Shown: positions 8,415 through 17,268 of the stretch, in pieces
Layout of the letters: every line of letters starts with the position of its first letter
Position numbering within the stretch: position 1 is the stretch's first letter
DNA from: Vogesella indigofera
GTDB lineage: Bacteria; Pseudomonadota; Gammaproteobacteria; Burkholderiales; Chromobacteriaceae
Length of the DNA stretch: 45,591 nucleotides
Assembly (NCBI RefSeq): GCF_003633895.1
Contig: NZ_RBID01000005.1
Coordinates: 1-45,591, forward strand
Reading direction: 5' to 3'
The notes under the pieces: generated by a model
What the model saw: only the letters and a program-made list of their open reading frames with translations
The model's database searches: none
Told to the model about the DNA's origin: nothing
Translations under genes and position numbers: made by a program

Positions 8415-9305
8415 ATGAACGCCGCTTGGACCGCAACGCTGCAGCAGTTCGACCAGCAACTGCAGTTGGCCGCAAGGAGCGAGCACACGCGCGAGGCCTA
8501 CGCGCGCGATATCACCTATCTCGCCAGGCTGACCCGGCTGGAGCAGCCGGAACAGGTCAACACCCTCGCCGTACAGCGGGCACTGGCGCAGTTGCGCCAC
8601 CAGGGGCTGTCGCCGCGCTCGCTGGCGCGCATCCTGTCCAGCTGGCGCAACCTGTTCCACTGGATGATCCGGCAGGAGCACATTGCGGCCAACCCTTGCG
8701 CCGGCCTGCGTCCGCCGCGGGCACCGCAACGTCTGCCCAAGGCACTCAGCGTCGACGCCACCATGCAGCTACTGGACCAGCCCAGCGAGGGACGGTTGCA
8801 ATGGCGCGATCACGCCATGTTCGAGTTGATGTACTCCTCCGGCCTGCGCCTGAGCGAAACCACCTCGCTCAATGTCGCCGACCTCGACTTGTCACAACAG
8901 CTGGTCAAGGTCAGCGGCAAGGGCAAGCGCGAACGGCTGCTGCCGGTTGGGCGCAGTGCCGCCGACGCCCTGCGCCGCTGGCTGGAAGTACGCGGCAGCA
9001 CCCAGGATGACGCGCTGTTCGTGTCGGAACAGGGGACGCGACTGTCGTCGCGGCAGCTGGCACGGCGACTGGAAAAATGGCGGCAACAAAGCGACTGCGA
9101 GCAGCACGTGCATCCGCACATGCTGCGCCACTCGTTTGCCAGCCACATCCTGCAGTCGTCCGGCGACCTGCGCGCGGTGCAGGAAATGCTGGGCCACGCC
9201 AACCTGGCCACCACCCAGATCTACACCAGCCTCGACTTCCAGCATCTGGCCAAGGTCTACGATGGCGCCCACCCGCGCGCCAAGAAGACACCGGACAACT
9301 CGTAA
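8415..9305 (+). CDS. xerC: Tyrosine recombinase XerC
   Basis: 296 residues. Site-specific recombinase that, with XerD and FtsK, resolves chromosome dimers at dif. The N-terminal SAM-like domain (about 5-90) is followed by the catalytic domain. The catalytic set is complete: Arg in SSGLRLSE, Lys in SGKGKRERLLP, His-x-x-Arg in HPHMLRHSFASH, His in LGHANLATT and the Tyr nucleophile in TQIYTSLDFQHL. The end, DFQHLAKVYDGAHPRAKK, is the XerC type rather than XerD. The ATG is two bases after the moxR stop. No dif-like site is visible in this window. Confidence 0.93.
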   Translation: MNAAWTATLQQFDQQLQLAARSEHTREAYARDITYLARLTRLEQPEQVNTLAVQRALAQLRHQGLSPRSLARILSSWRNLFHWMIRQEHIAANPCAGLRPPRAPQRLPKALSVDATMQLLDQPSEGRLQWRDHAMFELMYSSGLRLSETTSLNVADLDLSQQLVKVSGKGKRERLLPVGRSAADALRRWLEVRGSTQDDALFVSEQGTRLSSRQLARRLEKWRQQSDCEQHVHPHMLRHSFASHILQSSGDLRAVQEMLGHANLATTQIYTSLDFQHLAKVYDGAHPRAKKTPDNS

Positions 9306-9315
9306 CGCACTGTGC

Positions 9316-11505
9316 TCAGTACTGCGCGCCAAGGCTGAAATAGCCGGTCCACTGCCCGCCCTTGGCATTGCCGACGCCGACCGACCACGGCCCCAGCACG
9401 GTGTCGGCACCCAGGAACAACGTCATGCCCGGCAACCAGCTGCTATTGCGCTGATCCCATACCGTGCGCCACGCCTTGCCGGCCTCGAACGACACCCCGG
9501 CATACAGCCCGGAGCCGAGCGCCGACGGCAAGCCGGCAGCACGCCAGTACAGCATGCTGCGCAGCAAGGCGGTACGACTGGCCAGCAGCTCGCCCGGCTG
9601 ATAGCCGGACAGGTTGTTGAAGCCGCCCAGCGCGTAGACCATGCCGTCGCCGCGGCCAAAGGAGCCGTCAAACCGCGCGGTGGTGCGCAGCGTGACATCC
9701 CGCGGCAGCAGCTGCGCCGCGTCGAGGCGGATGCCGATGCTGTGATAGCGCTCATCGAGCGCCATGGTGTACGGTGCCGACAGCGAGAACTGGGCCGCCA
9801 TGCCCTGTCGCGGCCAACGTGGATTGTCCAGCTGGTCGTAGTTGAACAGCATCCGCACCCCGCGCGCACTCTCCCGCTCGCGCGCATCGTCGTAGACCGC
9901 CGCCCCGGTCTTCAGCCGCAGCGCGGTACGGCTCTGGTACACACCGAGCCGCAATTCGCCGAACTGGCGGAAATCCCAGCCCAGATCGGCATTGGCCTGC
10001 GTGGTGCCGAAGATGAAATCCGCCTCGCGCCGATGACCGGGCGAGTACAGCGAATACAGCCGGTCCTCGTAGCGCGCCGACAGGCTGGCGAACAGCTGGC
10101 TGTCGGTCGCCAGCGGCTGGTACCACTCGCTGCGCAGCATCGGCTCCTCGCCCAGCCGCAATTCGTTGAGCCACATACCGCCGGCCGCATTCAGCCAGCT
10201 GCGCTTGTGCTCACCCAGCAGGGCAAAACTGGCACGGCCATTGGTGGCGCTGCTCAGACTCAGGCCGGCACGCAGGTAATTGGGGCCGACAAAGCGCTCC
10301 TCCGCCGTCACCCGCGCCACATTCTGCCCCTGCTCGAACGCGGCGCGGTAGGACAGCCGCTCCAGGTCGCCATCGGCAAACACCTCGGTCAGGCGACGGT
10401 GAAAGGTTTCCAGCGGCAGCGCGGTGGTGGCGGCCGACAGCCGCTGCTGCAGTGCCTGCGGATCGACAAAGTCGAAATTGCCGGCCACCTCGACACGGTC
10501 GATGCGCGCCGACTGCGGCGCCCGCTGCGTCGCCTGCCAGGCGGCATAGTGCTCAGGCGGCAACGCGAACGGTGCCAGTTGCGCGGCGATGCCCTGCGCC
10601 GCGCGCCGGCCGGCTTCGACGATGTCGGCATTGCGCGCAAAATCCGCAGGAGAAAAGCCGTCCAGGGTTGGCCGCAACAGCAAGTCCTGCGGCCGTATCT
10701 TCGCCAGCTGCTCCTTGCTGTTGCGCGCCACCATCAGGTAGCTGGTCTGGTCCAGCACATTGATGAAGCTGCGCAGCTGCTCCGCCTTCAGCGGCGGGGT
10801 GCCGACATCGATCACCAGCAACACGTCGGCACAGCCGCCGAGCAGCTCTTCCACCGGCAGCTGCCGCGCCAGGCCGCCGTCCACCAGCAGCCGGCCGTCA
10901 TGCTCCACCACATCGAACAGCCCCGGCACCGCCATGCTGGCGCGCATCGCCAGGCTCAGGTCGCCACGGTCAAACACCACCGCATCGCCGCTTTCCAGGT
11001 CGGTGGCCACCGCGCGAAACGGGATCGACAAGCGGTCGAAGCTGGGCTCGTCGCGAGCGCGGGTCAGCTCGCGGATGAACAGGTCGATGGCCTGCGAATT
11101 GATCGCGCCGCGCGGAATGCGCAGCTCGCCGTCGCGCACACCAAAGGACAGATCAAAATAGTTGACCAGATCGCCCTGCTTGCGCAGGTAGGGCACGTCC
11201 TGCCGCGCCGGCTTGCCCGACAGCAGCACATCCCAGTCGGCGTGGCGAAACAGCCCGGCCATCTCGTCCAGCGCACGGCCGCTGGCGTAGGCGCCACCGA
11301 TCAGGGCGCCGGCACTGGTGCCCGCAATGCAGGCCACCGGTACCCGCAAGCGCTCCAGCTCCTGCAATACGCCCAAGTGGGCAAAACCGCGCGCGCCGCC
11401 ACCGCCAAGCACCACCCCCAGCCGCGGCGGAGTGGCGCTGGCGTGCGCCAGCAGCGGCAACAGCAGCAAGACGGCGGCCAGGCGCCAAAATCCGGAAAAA
11501 AGCAT
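9316..11505 (-). CDS. Patatin-like phospholipase with POTRA and outer-membrane barrel (type Vd, PlpD-like)
   Basis: 729 residues from the ATG at 11505; a GTG five codons upstream (11520) is the alternative. From the ATG a clear signal peptide runs to about residue 24 (VLLLLPLLAHASA). The patatin domain follows: oxyanion motif GGGGARG (34-40), nucleophile Ser64 in GTSAG and catalytic Asp209 in DGG. A single POTRA-like unit comes near residue 330 (IDRVEVAGNFDFVD), then a beta-rich BamA/TpsB-like barrel ending in an aromatic residue (FSLGAQY). This is the layout of type Vd secretion proteins such as PlpD, in which the barrel carries a lipase to the cell surface. The full catalytic dyad suggests activity; substrate unknown. 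One CCCTG-variant repeat lies inside at 10663. Confidence 0.9.
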   Translation of the reverse strand: MLFSGFWRLAAVLLLLPLLAHASATPPRLGVVLGGGGARGFAHLGVLQELERLRVPVACIAGTSAGALIGGAYASGRALDEMAGLFRHADWDVLLSGKPARQDVPYLRKQGDLVNYFDLSFGVRDGELRIPRGAINSQAIDLFIRELTRARDEPSFDRLSIPFRAVATDLESGDAVVFDRGDLSLAMRASMAVPGLFDVVEHDGRLLVDGGLARQLPVEELLGGCADVLLVIDVGTPPLKAEQLRSFINVLDQTSYLMVARNSKEQLAKIRPQDLLLRPTLDGFSPADFARNADIVEAGRRAAQGIAAQLAPFALPPEHYAAWQATQRAPQSARIDRVEVAGNFDFVDPQALQQRLSAATTALPLETFHRRLTEVFADGDLERLSYRAAFEQGQNVARVTAEERFVGPNYLRAGLSLSSATNGRASFALLGEHKRSWLNAAGGMWLNELRLGEEPMLRSEWYQPLATDSQLFASLSARYEDRLYSLYSPGHRREADFIFGTTQANADLGWDFRQFGELRLGVYQSRTALRLKTGAAVYDDARERESARGVRMLFNYDQLDNPRWPRQGMAAQFSLSAPYTMALDERYHSIGIRLDAAQLLPRDVTLRTTARFDGSFGRGDGMVYALGGFNNLSGYQPGELLASRTALLRSMLYWRAAGLPSALGSGLYAGVSFEAGKAWRTVWDQRNSSWLPGMTLFLGADTVLGPWSVGVGNAKGGQWTGYFSLGAQY
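10663..10676 (-). repeat. GCGGCCAACC repeat, CCCTG variant
   Basis: Minus strand reads TGCGGCCAACCCTG, one base from the main motif, inside the patatin gene. The same variant occurs at 26164 and 39393. Confidence 0.6.
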
Positions 11506-11606
11506 AGGCAGCAATGACACTTTCGGTTATTGGTCCGAGATACGATAATATAGCGGGATAATCACGTTACCCTGGCCTTCAACCTCGCCGAGTCCGTCTC
11601 CACGTA

Positions 11607-13133
11607 ATGATCGACAACATCAAAACCATTCTGGGGTCCCTGGTCGGTAAGCACAAACCCAGCGACAGCACCGTCTCCGCCACCCTGCTGGTGAAAAACC
11701 TGCCGGGTGACGAGTATTACACGACGCTGATCGAGGTCATCAAGGCGGTCAGCAAGATCAACAAGGATGCCACGGTCACCCTGAAGGACCGCATCAGCAC
11801 CCTGCTCTACGTCGACAGCCAGTCCGTGGGCATGCACAGCAAGCTGTGCAGTGAATTCCTGCGCGGTTCGCCGCGTTCAAAATCGTTCCTGCCCAGCATC
11901 CTGTCCTACTGGACCGAATTGTCCAACGGCTACCAGCTGTGCCTGCGCCAGATGCACAGCGCCAAGAATTTTGTCGTCGACAGCAATATCGAGCTGGCCA
12001 CCGCCCGCGCGCTGCACCACCAGCTGAGTCTGGTGAAATGGAGCGCGCTGCGCTACATCTCGGCCGAGGGCAACACCTGGCAGCAAGCCTATCACCTGTA
12101 CCAGTTTGCCGAGCAGGAACAGTTCCACACCAAGCGCATTGCGCTGTACGACCGGCTGAACAGCAGCATTTCCCCGGAAGAGCTGCTGATCCAGGCGGCG
12201 ATGCTGCACCTGGCGCAGACCGACAACCTGCTGCCACAGGAAATCGAGGCCATCCACCTGCTGCTGGAGCGACTGGTGGAAGGCGTGCAGCTAGAACTGC
12301 AGGCCACGCAAAGCGAATTCCAGTACGTGATCAACCTCGACATGCCCGCCGCGCCGCAACTGCTGCGCCGCGGCGTGCTGGGCAAGGGTTGCCGCTACTG
12401 GTCCGGCGACCACGTCGTCAACCGGCTTGCCGACCTGATCCTCGATTTTGACCAGGGCATCCCGGAAGCCTTTGCCCGCGCGCTGCCGGAAATGAGTCTG
12501 GAGCTGTGGCGCGACATGCTGCAGAAGCTGTCGACGCGCTGGTCACAGGACGGCGGCAAGTCGATGCGCCGTCACGAACGACTGTCGTCGACCGGCCAGG
12601 CGCGGGTGGAAGTCGGTTTTGAGCGCATCGCCCACCACCTGAAAGTCAACCGCACCCTGCCGCTGGGCGACGACAACCTGGTGCCGGAATGGCGGGTCAA
12701 CGACACCAGCGAAGTCGGCATGGGGCTGATCTACATTGGCCGCGCGGTGGAAAGCCTGATCATCGGCCGCAGCATCTGGGTATCGCAAAAAGACCGCCCC
12801 AACCAGCTGGGCATCATCCGCCGCGTGCAGCGCCTGCCGGAAGGCGGCACCCGCATCGGCGTCGAGCTGCTCGGCAGCCTGCCACTGCCGGTGATCCTCA
12901 GCGAAAACGAGCGGGAAGCCATTTCCAACCACAACGGCCTGTACATCACGCAGACCAATGCCCAGAAAGGCAAGCGCGTCTTCATCGTGCCCAAGTCCTT
13001 TGCCAAACCGGGCAAGCTGCTCAATTTCCTCGCCAACGGCAAGTCCTACCAGATCCGCATCAGCAGCGTGATCAGCCAGTTCGAGGACTGTCACCAGGTT
13101 GAATTCGAGACTCTAGAACGGCTCAGCGATTAA
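11607..13133 (+). CDS. PilZ-like C-terminal domain protein of unknown role
   Basis: 508 residues. The first 330 residues are mostly helical and without a signal peptide, and I do not recognise a family there. The C-terminal 160 residues have the pattern of a PilZ-like beta barrel: RVNDTSEVGMGLIYIGRAVESLIIG resembles the D-x-S-x-x-G-x element of c-di-GMP-binding PilZ domains, with IIRRVQRLPEGGTRIGVELLG after it. An Arg-rich motif before it (RRHERL, about residue 325) could complete a c-di-GMP site. This is inference from pattern. The ATG has no Shine-Dalgarno sequence nearby. A strong terminator follows. Confidence 0.65.
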   Translation: MIDNIKTILGSLVGKHKPSDSTVSATLLVKNLPGDEYYTTLIEVIKAVSKINKDATVTLKDRISTLLYVDSQSVGMHSKLCSEFLRGSPRSKSFLPSILSYWTELSNGYQLCLRQMHSAKNFVVDSNIELATARALHHQLSLVKWSALRYISAEGNTWQQAYHLYQFAEQEQFHTKRIALYDRLNSSISPEELLIQAAMLHLAQTDNLLPQEIEAIHLLLERLVEGVQLELQATQSEFQYVINLDMPAAPQLLRRGVLGKGCRYWSGDHVVNRLADLILDFDQGIPEAFARALPEMSLELWRDMLQKLSTRWSQDGGKSMRRHERLSSTGQARVEVGFERIAHHLKVNRTLPLGDDNLVPEWRVNDTSEVGMGLIYIGRAVESLIIGRSIWVSQKDRPNQLGIIRRVQRLPEGGTRIGVELLGSLPLPVILSENEREAISNHNGLYITQTNAQKGKRVFIVPKSFAKPGKLLNFLANGKSYQIRISSVISQFEDCHQVEFETLERLSD

Positions 13134-13152
13134 ACAGGGCTGCACCCGGCAA

Positions 13153-13187
13153 CAAAAAAGGCGGTCACCCCTGGTGACCGCCTTTTT
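13153..13187 (+). terminator. Bidirectional rho-independent terminator
   Basis: AAAAAAGGCGGTCACC pairs with GGTGACCGCCTTTTT around a two-base loop. It separates the PilZ-like gene from the converging dehydrogenase gene. Confidence 0.95.
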
Positions 13188-13212
13188 CATGCCCGCCTGA
13201 CGGCAAACCCGT

Positions 13213-14043
13213 TCACGCCGCCCGCCCCAGCACCGCGTCCAGCCAGCGCGTCGGCAGCAGCCGCTTCAGCCACCAGAACAGGTGCGTCGGAAAGGTGACC
13301 CGGTAGCGCGCCGCCGGCCGCGCGGCCAGCAAGGCCCGCTCCACCTTGGCCAGCACCGCCGTTGCCGGCAAGGTGAACGGCGCGGCGTGGCCCTCCTTCT
13401 TCAGCCGCAACAGCTGCTTTTCGTACGAGACACGGTGCGCGCTGTGCGCGATGTCGATATTGGCCAGAAACTTGGCCAGAGCATTGGGGCGAAAGCGGCT
13501 CTCGATCGGACCCGGCTCGATCAGGCTGACATGGATGCCGCTACCGGCCAGCTCCAGCCGCAGGGTGTCGCACAGCCCTTCCATCGCGTATTTGCTGGCG
13601 TTATAGGCACCGCGATACTTCATCGCGGCAAAACCCAGCACCGAGCTGTTGAACAGCACGCGACCATGCCCCTGGCGCCGCATCACCGGCAATACCGCAT
13701 TCAGCAGCTCCCAGGCGCCAAACAGGTTGGTCTCGAACTGCGCCCGCATCGCGTGGCGCGGCACATCCTCGGCGGCGCCGGGCTGGCCGTAACCGGCGTT
13801 GTTGAACAGTGCGTCCAGCGTGCCACCGGTGCGGCGCAGCACCTCGGCCACCGCGGTATGGATGCTGGCGCTGTCGTCCACGTCCAGCGGCAACGCTTCC
13901 AGCCCAAGCTGCTGCAGGCGGCTGACGTCTTCCGCCTTGCGTGCGCTGGCAAACACGCGCCAGCCCTTTGCGGCCAAGCCTTGCGCCACCACCAGACCAA
14001 TGCCGGACGAACAGCCGGTAATCAAGATGCTTTTGGCCGCCAC
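13213..14043 (-). CDS. Short-chain dehydrogenase/reductase (SDR)
   Basis: 276 residues, classical SDR. The cofactor motif is TGCSSGIG (about residues 9-16), NNAGYGQ follows at about 87, the catalytic Ser lies in VLFNSSVLG and the Tyr-Lys pair in YNASKYAMEG. The adenine-site residues ASARK after strand 2 favour NADP(H). The C-terminal part is longer than the minimal 250 residues, with a hydrophobic/Trp-rich segment (THLFWWLKRLLPTRW) that could touch the membrane. Substrate unknown. It stands alone, upstream and divergent from xseB. Confidence 0.92.
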   Translation of the reverse strand: MAAKSILITGCSSGIGLVVAQGLAAKGWRVFASARKAEDVSRLQQLGLEALPLDVDDSASIHTAVAEVLRRTGGTLDALFNNAGYGQPGAAEDVPRHAMRAQFETNLFGAWELLNAVLPVMRRQGHGRVLFNSSVLGFAAMKYRGAYNASKYAMEGLCDTLRLELAGSGIHVSLIEPGPIESRFRPNALAKFLANIDIAHSAHRVSYEKQLLRLKKEGHAAPFTLPATAVLAKVERALLAARPAARYRVTFPTHLFWWLKRLLPTRWLDAVLGRAA

Positions 14044-14246
14044 GCTGCCACCCTTTCGTCAATCGTTGAGGCCGCCACGATAAACAGCCGCCCGCCGGGG
14101 GTCAAACGCAAAAGGGCGATTGCCGCCGCGGCTGCACGCGACCGCCACGGCGGCGGCGCGGGCAAACACAGGCGCCACTTTGTGCGGACGCAGAAAACAC
14201 CTACAATGGCGACCGGTAAACCGAACAATGCATGAGGAATAAGGTA

Positions 14247-14480
14247 ATGGCCAAATCCGCCAAGGCGCCGGCAAGCTTCGAAAGCTCGCTGGCACAACTG
14301 GAAGACATCATCCAGGCAATGGAAAGCGGCGACATGCCGCTGGATGCGGCACTCGCCTCCTACAAGCAGGGCATCGAACTGATGAAGTTCTGCCAGGCCA
14401 AGCTGGCCGATGCCGAACAACAACTACGGGTGCTGGAAAACGGCGAACTCAAGCCACTGGACATCAGCCATGAGCAATGA
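14247..14480 (+). CDS. xseB: Exodeoxyribonuclease VII small subunit
   Basis: 77 residues, the usual size. XseB binds XseA to form exonuclease VII, which degrades single-stranded DNA in repair. SFESSLAQLEDIIQAMESGD is the family signature, and LDAALASYKQGIELMKFCQ is the second helix. The ATG at 14247 has AGGAATAAGG upstream; the frame opens five codons earlier without a better site. The end overlaps ispA by 11 bases. The xseB-ispA-dxs order is conserved across beta- and gammaproteobacteria. Confidence 0.95.
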   Translation: MAKSAKAPASFESSLAQLEDIIQAMESGDMPLDAALASYKQGIELMKFCQAKLADAEQQLRVLENGELKPLDISHEQ

Positions 14481-15366
14481 AAACCTTGTCGGCTGGATGA
14501 CCGCCACCCAGCAATACGTCGAAAACGCACTGGAAGCGGCCCTGCCGGACGAACAGCGCGCTCCGCAGCAGCTGCACCAGGCGATGCGTTACAGCACGCT
14601 GCAGGGCGGCAAGCGCGTGCGCCCGCTGCTGGCGTTTGCCGCCGGCGAGCTGGTTGCCGCCGATGCGGCCAACCTTGCCCGCGTCGCCTGTGCCGTGGAA
14701 ATGATCCACGCCTACTCGCTGGTACACGACGACATGCCGTGCATGGACGACGATGTGCTGCGCCGCGGCAAGCCGACCTGTCACGTCGCCTACGACGAGG
14801 CCACCGCGCTCTTGGTCGGCGACGCCTTGCAGACGCTGGCCTTTGAACTGCTCAGCCGGCCGATGTCCGATGTCGCCCCGCAGCAGCAACTGGCCATGGT
14901 GAGCACCCTCGCCACCGCCTCCGGCCACGCCGGCATGGCTGGCGGCCAGGCCATCGACCTCGCCAGCGTTGGCCGCAGCCTGAACCAGACCGAGCTGGAG
15001 TTCATGCACTGCATGAAAACCGGCGCCCTGATCCGCGCCGCGGTGCTGCTGGGCGCCATGTGCGGCCAACCTTTGAGCGCCGAGCAGACCGACAGCCTCG
15101 ATCATTTCGCCAAGCGCATGGGGCTGGCCTTCCAGGTGGTCGACGACGTGCTGGATGTCGAAGCCGACACCGCCACCCTCGGCAAGACCGCCGGCAAGGA
15201 CGAGGCCAACGACAAGCCGACCTACGTCAGCCTGATGGGCCTGCAGGAAGCCAAGCAATTTGCCCGCGAACTCTACAACGACGCGCTGGCCGCGCTGGCA
15301 CCGTTTGGTGACAAGGCGGCGCGTCTGAAACAGCTGGCCGACTACATCGTCGCCCGCTCGTTCTGA
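14470..15366 (+). CDS. ispA: Farnesyl diphosphate synthase
   Basis: 298 residues. Condenses isopentenyl diphosphate with dimethylallyl and geranyl diphosphate to give farnesyl diphosphate, the precursor of quinone side chains and undecaprenyl phosphate. The first aspartate-rich motif is in HDDMPCMDDDVLRRGKPT (about residues 83-100), GGQAIDLAS lies mid-protein, and the second motif is VDDVLDVEADTATLGKTAGKD. The ATG at 14470 lies inside the xseB end (11-base overlap), so translation is coupled. Two repeat-motif copies (14664 and 15061) lie inside, in different reading frames. Confidence 0.96.
   Translation: MSNENLVGWMTATQQYVENALEAALPDEQRAPQQLHQAMRYSTLQGGKRVRPLLAFAAGELVAADAANLARVACAVEMIHAYSLVHDDMPCMDDDVLRRGKPTCHVAYDEATALLVGDALQTLAFELLSRPMSDVAPQQQLAMVSTLATASGHAGMAGGQAIDLASVGRSLNQTELEFMHCMKTGALIRAAVLLGAMCGQPLSAEQTDSLDHFAKRMGLAFQVVDDVLDVEADTATLGKTAGKDEANDKPTYVSLMGLQEAKQFARELYNDALAALAPFGDKAARLKQLADYIVARSF
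14664..14677 (+). repeat. GCGGCCAACCTT-family repeat, exact TGCGGCCAACCTTG
   Basis: Exact copy inside ispA, read there as Ala-Ala-Asn-Leu. Confidence 0.85.
15061..15074 (+). repeat. GCGGCCAACCTT-family repeat, TGCGGCCAACCTTT
   Basis: Thirteen of fourteen bases match. It lies inside ispA in another frame from the copy at 14664, read as Cys-Gly-Gln-Pro-Leu. Confidence 0.8.
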
Positions 15367-15390
15367 ACGACAACACAACACAACAACAAT

Positions 15391-17244
15391 ATGACCACAC
15401 TGCTCGACACCATCCACAGCCCGGCGGACCTGCGCCAGCTGAAACGCAGCGACCTGCCGCAGCTTGCGCGCGAGCTGCGCGAATTCATCGTCGAATCGGT
15501 GAGCAAGACCGGCGGCCACTTCGCCTCCAACCTCGGCAGCGTGGAGCTGACCGTCGCACTGCACTACGTGTTCAACACCCCGGACGACCGTCTGGTGTGG
15601 GACGTCGGCCACCAGACCTATCCGCACAAGATCCTCACCGGCCGCCGCGAGCGCATGGGCAGCATGCGCCAGCAAGGCGGCCTTGCCGGCTTTCCCAAGC
15701 GTGACGAATCCGAGTACGACACCTTCGGTGTTGGCCACTCCTCGACCTCGATCGGCGCCGCGCTGGGCATGGCGGTCGCGGCACAGCTACAGGGCATCGA
15801 GCGCCACTGCGTCGCCATCATCGGCGACGGTTCGATGACCGCCGGCCAGGCGTTCGAGGCGCTGAACAACGCCGGCGCGATGGACACCAACCTGCTGGTG
15901 ATCCTCAACGACAACGACATGTCGATCTCGCCCAATGTCGGCGCGCTCAACAACTACCTGGCCAAGATCATGTCCGGCCGCTTCTATGCCGCCGTGCGCC
16001 AGGGCTCCAACAAGGTGCTGGGCGGCATCGCCCCGCCGCTGCGCGACATCGCCAGCAAGGTGGAAGAACACGTGAAGGGCTTTTTCACCCCCGGCACGCT
16101 GTTCGAGGAGTTCGGCTTCAACTACATCGGCCCGATCGACGGCCACGATGTCGACGTGCTGACCGACACCCTCCACAACATCAAGAGCCTGAAAGGCCCG
16201 CAGTTCCTGCACATCGTCACCAAGAAGGGCCAGGGCTACAAGCTGGCCGAGAACGACCCGGTGAAATACCACGGCGTGACCAAGTTCGACCCGGCCAACG
16301 GCCTGGTCGGCAGCAAGAGCGGCGGCAAGCCGCAGTACACCCAGGTGTTCGGCGACTGGATCTGCGACATGGCCAAGCTCGATTCGCGCCTGGTCGGCAT
16401 CACCCCGGCGATGCGCGAAGGCTCCGGCCTGGTACGGTTCGAGCAGGAATATCCGCAGCGCTACTTCGACGTTGCCATTGCCGAGCAGCACGCGGTGACC
16501 TTTGCCGCCGGCCTCGCCTGTGACGGTCTGAAGCCGGTGGTGGCGATCTACTCCACCTTCCTGCAGCGCGCCTACGACCAGCTGATCCACGACGTGGCAC
16601 TGCAAAACCTGCCGGTGGTGTTCGCCATCGACCGCGCCGGTCTGGTCGGCGCCGACGGCCCGACCCACGCCGGCTCCTTCGACCTGTCCTTCCTGCGCTG
16701 CATCCCCAACATGACGGTGATGGCGCCCTCCGACGAGAACGAGTGCCGCCAGATGCTGTACACCGCGTTCACGCTGGACGGCCCGAGCGCGGTGCGCTAC
16801 CCGCGCGGCACCGGCCCCGGCGCCGCCATCGTGCACGAGATGTCGGCGCTGCCGATCGGCAAGGGCCACATCCGCCGCCAGGGTCAGGGCAAGGTGGCCA
16901 TCCTTGCCTTCGGCAGCATGGTGACGCCGGCGCTGCAGGCGGCCGAGGCGTTCGACGCCACCGTCGCCGACATGCGCTTCGTCAAGCCACTGGACGCGGA
17001 GCTGGTGAAACAGCTGGCCGCCAGCCACGAGCTGATCGTCACCGTGGAGGAAAACGCGATCATGGGTGGTGCCGGCAGTGCCTGTGGCGAAGTACTGGCT
17101 GCGGCCAACGTGCAGGTGCCGCTGCTGCATCTGGGCCTGCCCGACGACTACGTCGAGCACGGCGACCCCGCCATGCTGCTGGCCGGCTGCGGCCTCGACG
17201 CCGCCGGCATCGAAGCCAGCATCGCCGCCCGTCTGGGGCGCTAA
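15391..17244 (+). CDS. dxs: 1-deoxy-D-xylulose-5-phosphate synthase
   Basis: 617 residues, full length. Thiamine-diphosphate enzyme that joins pyruvate and glyceraldehyde 3-phosphate, the first step of the MEP isoprenoid pathway; it feeds IspA encoded just upstream. [16 protein letters not shown] and [14 protein letters not shown] mark the N-terminal domain. [18 protein letters not shown] is the ThDP/Mg site and [14 protein letters not shown] carries the conserved Glu. The C-terminal transketolase domain is complete. The start at 15391 gives the standard [17 protein letters not shown] end. The 24 bases before it are CA-repeats without a Shine-Dalgarno sequence, which is unusual for a core gene. 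Confidence 0.97.
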   Translation: MTTLLDTIHSPADLRQLKRSDLPQLARELREFIVESVSKTGGHFASNLGSVELTVALHYVFNTPDDRLVWDVGHQTYPHKILTGRRERMGSMRQQGGLAGFPKRDESEYDTFGVGHSSTSIGAALGMAVAAQLQGIERHCVAIIGDGSMTAGQAFEALNNAGAMDTNLLVILNDNDMSISPNVGALNNYLAKIMSGRFYAAVRQGSNKVLGGIAPPLRDIASKVEEHVKGFFTPGTLFEEFGFNYIGPIDGHDVDVLTDTLHNIKSLKGPQFLHIVTKKGQGYKLAENDPVKYHGVTKFDPANGLVGSKSGGKPQYTQVFGDWICDMAKLDSRLVGITPAMREGSGLVRFEQEYPQRYFDVAIAEQHAVTFAAGLACDGLKPVVAIYSTFLQRAYDQLIHDVALQNLPVVFAIDRAGLVGADGPTHAGSFDLSFLRCIPNMTVMAPSDENECRQMLYTAFTLDGPSAVRYPRGTGPGAAIVHEMSALPIGKGHIRRQGQGKVAILAFGSMVTPALQAAEAFDATVADMRFVKPLDAELVKQLAASHELIVTVEENAIMGGAGSACGEVLAAANVQVPLLHLGLPDDYVEHGDPAMLLAGCGLDAAGIEASIAARLGR

Positions 17245-17268
17245 CCCGCATCGCAGGAGGGCGCGCGC

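Noticed and set aside
8872-11517. Very long plus-strand ORF (881 codons) opposite the patatin gene
   Set aside because: High-GC antisense shadow, rich in Arg, Gln, His and Ala without motifs. The minus-strand gene has signal peptide, catalytic residues and barrel.
17100-17113. GCGGCCAACGTGC in dxs, like the repeated motif
   Set aside because: Only the first ten bases match; likely a normal Ala-Ala-Asn-Val codon run. Similar partial matches at 5097, 8684, 9810, 13969, 21046, 22469, 35932 and 36624 were also left out of the count.
15787-17160. 457-codon minus-strand ORF opposite dxs
   Set aside because: His/Val/Gln-rich antisense frame; dxs is certain.
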